NCBI GenBank assembly: GCA_965245735.1
Contig: CBDFAX010000039.1
Coordinates: 1-14,255, forward strand
Direction of reading: 5' to 3'
Source of the DNA: Abiotrophia sp965245735
GTDB lineage: Bacteria > Bacillota > Bacilli > Lactobacillales > Aerococcaceae
Length of the DNA stretch: 14,255 nt
In this document: piece after piece, positions 11,845-14,255 of the stretch
Layout of the letters: each line of letters opens with the position of its first letter
How positions within the stretch are numbered: the stretch's first letter is position 1
The notes under the pieces: generated by a model
Told to the model about the DNA's origin: nothing
Databases searched by the model: none
Seen by the model: the letters and a program-made list of their open reading frames with translations, nothing else
Made by a program: the position numbers and the translations under genes

Positions 11845-11862
11845 CTCTTAAGTAATTAAGAG
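11845..11862 (+). promoter_or_regulatory. leader stem-loop of eno
   Basis: CTCTTAA-GTAA-TTAAGAG is a perfect 7-base stem with a 4-base loop, near the expected 5' end of the eno transcript. A 5' stem-loop of this kind commonly protects an abundant mRNA from decay. Confidence 0.5.
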
Positions 11863-11890
11863 GCTAATCAACTTTAAAGGAGAGAACAAT

Positions 11891-13189
11891 ATGCCATACA
11901 TTACAGACGTTTATGCTCGTGAAGTCCTCGACTCTCGCGGTAACCCAACCATCGAAGTAGAAGTTTACACTGAAAGTGGTGCCTTCGGTCGTGGGATGGT
12001 TCCATCAGGTGCGTCAACTGGTGAATATGAAGCAGTTGAATTGCGTGATGGCGACAAATCACGTTACTTAGGTAAAGGGGTTTCTAAAGCAGTTGACAAC
12101 GTGAACAACGTCATCGCTGACGCTTTGTTAGGCTACGATGTTTTAGAACAAAACGCCATCGACAAATTGATGATTGAATTAGACGGGACTCCTAACAAAG
12201 GGAAACTCGGTGCTAACGCAATCTTAGGTGTATCGATTGCTGTTGCTCGCGCTGCTGCTGACTACTTAAACGTTCCACTTTACAAATACTTAGGTGGCTT
12301 CAATACGAAAGTATTACCAACACCAATGATGAACATTGTCAATGGTGGTTCTCACTCTGACGCGCCAATCGCTTTCCAAGAGTTCATGATCTTGCCAGTA
12401 GGCGCACCAAGCTTCAAAGAAGCACTTCGTTGGGGGGCAGAAATCTTCCACGAATTGAAATCTATCTTACACAAACGTGGTTTAGTAACTGCTGTTGGTG
12501 ACGAAGGTGGTTTCGCTCCTAACTTTGAAGGGACTGAAGATGGCGTAGAAACTATCTTAGAAGCTATCAAGAACGTTGGTTTGGAACCAGGTAAAGATGT
12601 ATTCTTAGGTTTCGACTGTGCTGCTTCTGAATTCTACGAAGATGGCGTATACGACTACACCAAGTTCGAAGGCGACAAAGGTGCAAAACGTACTTCTGCT
12701 GAACAAGTAGATTACTTGGAAGAATTGGTTAACAAATACCCAATCATCACCATTGAAGACGGTATGGACGAAAACGACTGGGATGGTTGGAAATTATTGA
12801 CTGACCGTTTAGGTTCTAAAGTTCAATTAGTAGGTGACGACTTGTTCGTAACTAACACTGCTAAATTGTCTGAAGGGATCGAAAAAGGAATTGGTAACTC
12901 AATCTTAATCAAGGTTAACCAAATCGGTACCTTGACTGAAACCTTCGATGCAATCGAAATGGCTCAAAAAGCTGGTTACACTGCAGTAGTATCTCACCGT
13001 TCAGGTGAAACTGAAGACTCAACCATCTCTGATATCGCCGTAGCAACTAACGCTGGCCAAATCAAGACTGGTTCATTGTCACGTACTGACCGTATTGCTA
13101 AGTACAACCAATTGCTCCGTATCGAAGACGAATTAGGCGAAGTAGCTCGCTACGACGGCTTGAAGTCTTTCTACAACTTAGGTAAATAA
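11891..13189 (+). CDS. eno: enolase (phosphopyruvate hydratase)
   Basis: This magnesium-dependent enzyme dehydrates 2-phosphoglycerate to phosphoenolpyruvate and is also a component of RNA degradosomes and often found on the cell surface. It has 432 residues, a normal length. Visible active-site residues include the mobile loop PSGASTGEYEA (S42), E205 in GDEGGFAPN, metal ligands D242, E289 and D316, the catalytic base K341 in LIKVNQIGTLTE, and H369-R370-S371 in SHRSGETED. AAAGGAGAG lies at good spacing before the ATG. It has its own promoter in addition to read-through from gpmI and ends at a perfect terminator. Codon bias is as strong as in gap. Confidence 0.98.
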   Translation: MPYITDVYAREVLDSRGNPTIEVEVYTESGAFGRGMVPSGASTGEYEAVELRDGDKSRYLGKGVSKAVDNVNNVIADALLGYDVLEQNAIDKLMIELDGTPNKGKLGANAILGVSIAVARAAADYLNVPLYKYLGGFNTKVLPTPMMNIVNGGSHSDAPIAFQEFMILPVGAPSFKEALRWGAEIFHELKSILHKRGLVTAVGDEGGFAPNFEGTEDGVETILEAIKNVGLEPGKDVFLGFDCAASEFYEDGVYDYTKFEGDKGAKRTSAEQVDYLEELVNKYPIITIEDGMDENDWDGWKLLTDRLGSKVQLVGDDLFVTNTAKLSEGIEKGIGNSILIKVNQIGTLTETFDAIEMAQKAGYTAVVSHRSGETEDSTISDIAVATNAGQIKTGSLSRTDRIAKYNQLLRIEDELGEVARYDGLKSFYNLGK

Positions 13190-13204
13190 TCCTTAAGTAA
13201 GTTC

Positions 13205-13236
13205 GAGACTAGGACATGTGTCCTAGTCTCTTTTTT
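13205..13236 (+). terminator. eno terminator
   Basis: GAGACTAGGACA-TG-TGTCCTAGTCTC is a 26-base perfect palindrome followed by TTTTTT. This is the end of the glycolytic cluster. Confidence 0.95.
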
Positions 13237-13277
13237 GTTGACTTAGAGATTGGCGTCTCACTAGATAGAGGACAAGC

Positions 13278-13318
13278 AAGCAGCCAGCTCCAGACCTAGT
13301 GTCTGAAGCTGGCTGCTT
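13278..13318 (-). terminator. long hairpin, terminator of the minus-strand gene
   Basis: AAGCAGCCAGCT (13278-13289) pairs perfectly with AGCTGGCTGCTT (13307-13318), and an inner CAGAC/GTCTG extends the stem. It lies 7 bases past the stop of the minus-strand gene. The T content after it on that strand is modest (GCTTGCTTGT). Confidence 0.65.
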
Positions 13319-13324
13319 AAGTGC

Positions 13325-14041
13325 TTAGTTGTAGTAGTAAGAAGTGTTGTAGTTGTAGTCGTATTGATTATAATGACCGTAGTTATAGTCATAATCATTG
13401 CTGTAGTAATAGTTGTAATTGTAATCATAGTTATAATCGTAGTTTTGACTATAGTCATAGCTGTAATCGTAGTTGTTGTCATCACTACTATTATAAGAAG
13501 GTGTTTCTTCTGAATGGCTTTCGTTTGATTGGTAATCGTATGACGCTTGCTCATCTTCTTGAGAAACTGAACCTGGTTGGGATAGAGCGGGCGGAAGCGT
13601 TGCAGTCGTCATAACTTGGCTATCCTCAGGAGCCACAACAATAGGATCGAGTGGCTTGTAACCGTTGGCCATCGTGTCTTTTGGTTTGGTCTCTTGGTTA
13701 GAGAAGCGAGGAACAAAACCTGGTAAGCCTTGGCTTGGTCTTGGAGGCAGCGCGTCAGTCGTCATGACTTGGTTGTCCTCAGGCGCTAAAACAATCGGGT
13801 CAAGTGGCTTGTAGCCGTTGGCCATCGTGTTCTTTGGTTGGCTTTCTTGGTTAGAGAAGCGAGGAACAAAGCCTGGTAAGCCTTGGCTTGGTCGAGGGGG
13901 TAGCGTATCAGTCGTCATGACTTGGTTGTCCAGGGGGTCTAGGACTAATGGGGGAAGTGTAGCGGCTTGTACGTTAGCAGAAACCAAAGCACAAGCGGCA
14001 AGAGTTGATAGCCCTAAAAGGCTAATAAGGGATTTTTTCAT
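13325..14041 (-). CDS. secreted repeat protein with a tyrosine-rich tail
   Basis: This encodes a 238-residue exported protein. The signal peptide covers residues 1-26 (MKKSLISLLGLSTLAACALV..., likely cut after VQA). Residues 39-150 hold a 51-residue tandem repeat in two full copies (starting at N39 and N90) and a partial third (S141). Each contains QVMTT, LPPRPSQGLPGFVPRFSNQE and MANGYKPLDPIV; they are proline-rich and probably extended. An acidic linker follows. Residues 191-238 are almost only Tyr, Asn, Asp and Ser (YDYNYDYNYNYYY), with 22 Tyr in 48 residues. There is no LPxTG anchor, no lipobox and no hydrophobic C-terminus. AAAGGAGAG sets the start, and a TTTACA-17-TATACT promoter precedes it. 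I do not recognise the family. Such tails could self-associate, adhere to surfaces or be cross-linked; this is inference. Confidence 0.88.
   Translation of the reverse strand: MKKSLISLLGLSTLAACALVSANVQAATLPPLVLDPLDNQVMTTDTLPPRPSQGLPGFVPRFSNQESQPKNTMANGYKPLDPIVLAPEDNQVMTTDALPPRPSQGLPGFVPRFSNQETKPKDTMANGYKPLDPIVVAPEDSQVMTTATLPPALSQPGSVSQEDEQASYDYQSNESHSEETPSYNSSDDNNYDYSYDYSQNYDYNYDYNYNYYYSNDYDYNYGHYNQYDYNYNTSYYYN
13328..13471 (-). repeat. low-complexity DNA coding the Tyr-rich tail
   Basis: Degenerate hexamers of the form TAYRAY (coding Tyr-Asp/Asn) repeat through this stretch. It is a candidate for length variation by replication slippage. Confidence 0.7.
13592..13927 (-). repeat. 153-base in-frame tandem repeat
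   Basis: Copies lie at 13927-13775 and 13774-13622, with a partial copy at 13621-13592. The first two are nearly identical at the protein level over 51 residues. Copy number could change by recombination without disturbing the frame. Confidence 0.8.
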
Positions 14042-14072
14042 AGGATTCTCTCCTTTACGTTTTGATGGACTG

Positions 14073-14101
14073 AGTATAGCACGGTTGATATGTATTGTAA
14101 A
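14073..14101 (-). promoter_or_regulatory. promoter of the Tyr-rich secreted protein gene
   Basis: Read on the minus strand: TTTACA (14101-14096), a 17-base spacer and TATACT (14078-14073). This gives a leader of about 25 bases including the AAAGGAG ribosome site. Confidence 0.7.
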
Positions 14102-14255
14102 CGAGAAAATTGAAGAAAATAATAAAATAGAAAACTTAATATATGTATATGAATGATAATAAAAGCAAGGTTTAAAAAGGTAGTTTTAGTCATTTTAAGG
14201 ACCGCAAAACCTATTTATCTTCAAATTTATATATAAAAGCGACTAATAAAAATTA
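14102..14255. other. AT-rich intergenic sequence at the right edge
   Basis: I see no supported gene, RNA or terminator here. The stretch is very AT-rich and probably lies upstream of both the minus-strand gene and whatever follows outside the window. Confidence 0.5.

Noticed and set aside
13328..13471. CRISPR or satellite array
   Set aside because: The repetition is a codon-level hexamer within a reading frame, without unique spacers.
13321..13614. Plus-strand Cys/Ser/Asn-rich open frame opposite the Tyr-rich tail
   Set aside because: It is the reverse reading of the TAY-rich hexamer repeats; there is no ribosome site and it overlaps a convincing secreted-protein gene.
13818..14156. Plus-strand 112-residue frame opposite the signal peptide and repeats
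   Set aside because: It runs antisense through the promoter and start of a well-supported gene and shows no ribosome site.

Overview
The window looks like a low-GC Gram-positive chromosome of the order Lactobacillales, most likely Aerococcaceae or a close relative such as Carnobacteriaceae. The evidence is a cggR-gap-pgk-tpiA-gpmI-eno glycolytic cluster that uses the cofactor-independent mutase, a luxS gene, strong AGGAGG ribosome sites, sigma-A promoters, and a Leu-TTA/Gly-GGT codon bias in the glycolytic genes. The family assignment is an inference from layout and sequence style, not from a search.

Positions 1 to about 4160 are mobile DNA. They hold the 3' end of a possible replication gene, then a tightly packed, mostly overlapping set of small plus-strand genes: a DUF3954-like protein, a sigma-region-4/ArpU-like regulator carrying an unusual 30-residue insert, a coiled-coil protein, and a phBC6A51/terminase-small-subunit-like helix-turn-helix protein. 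No large terminase, portal or capsid gene follows. Two small genes with their own promoter or terminators come next, then a likely small RNA of about 85 nt. At 4142-4156 there is a motif resembling the 3' end of a tmRNA or tRNA gene, directly before a bidirectional terminator. I read this as the packaging-side end of a phage satellite (PICI-like) or a deleted prophage, with the right attachment site near 4142-4156.

Positions 4170 to 5604 are core chromosome: a YczE-like membrane protein on the minus strand and a divergent luxS on the plus strand, with a TTGAAG-17-TATAAT promoter and a strong terminator.

Positions 5605 to 13236 are the central glycolytic cluster. The regulator gene cggR has a promoter at 5839-5867, and two identical-format GGTC-N7-GACC palindromes lie upstream and downstream of that promoter. 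The genes gap, pgk, tpiA, gpmI and eno convert glyceraldehyde-3-phosphate (and, through TpiA, dihydroxyacetone phosphate) to phosphoenolpyruvate. Hairpins at the cggR/gap, gap/pgk and pgk/tpiA joints, and a separate promoter before eno, suggest that segments are expressed at different levels.

Positions 13237 to 14255 hold a minus-strand gene convergent to eno. It encodes a secreted protein with two 51-residue tandem repeats, the start of a third, and a strikingly tyrosine-rich C-terminal tail (22 Tyr in 48 residues). This and the phage-satellite boundary are the most unusual items in the window. I saw no rRNA, complete tRNA, CRISPR array or insertion sequence.
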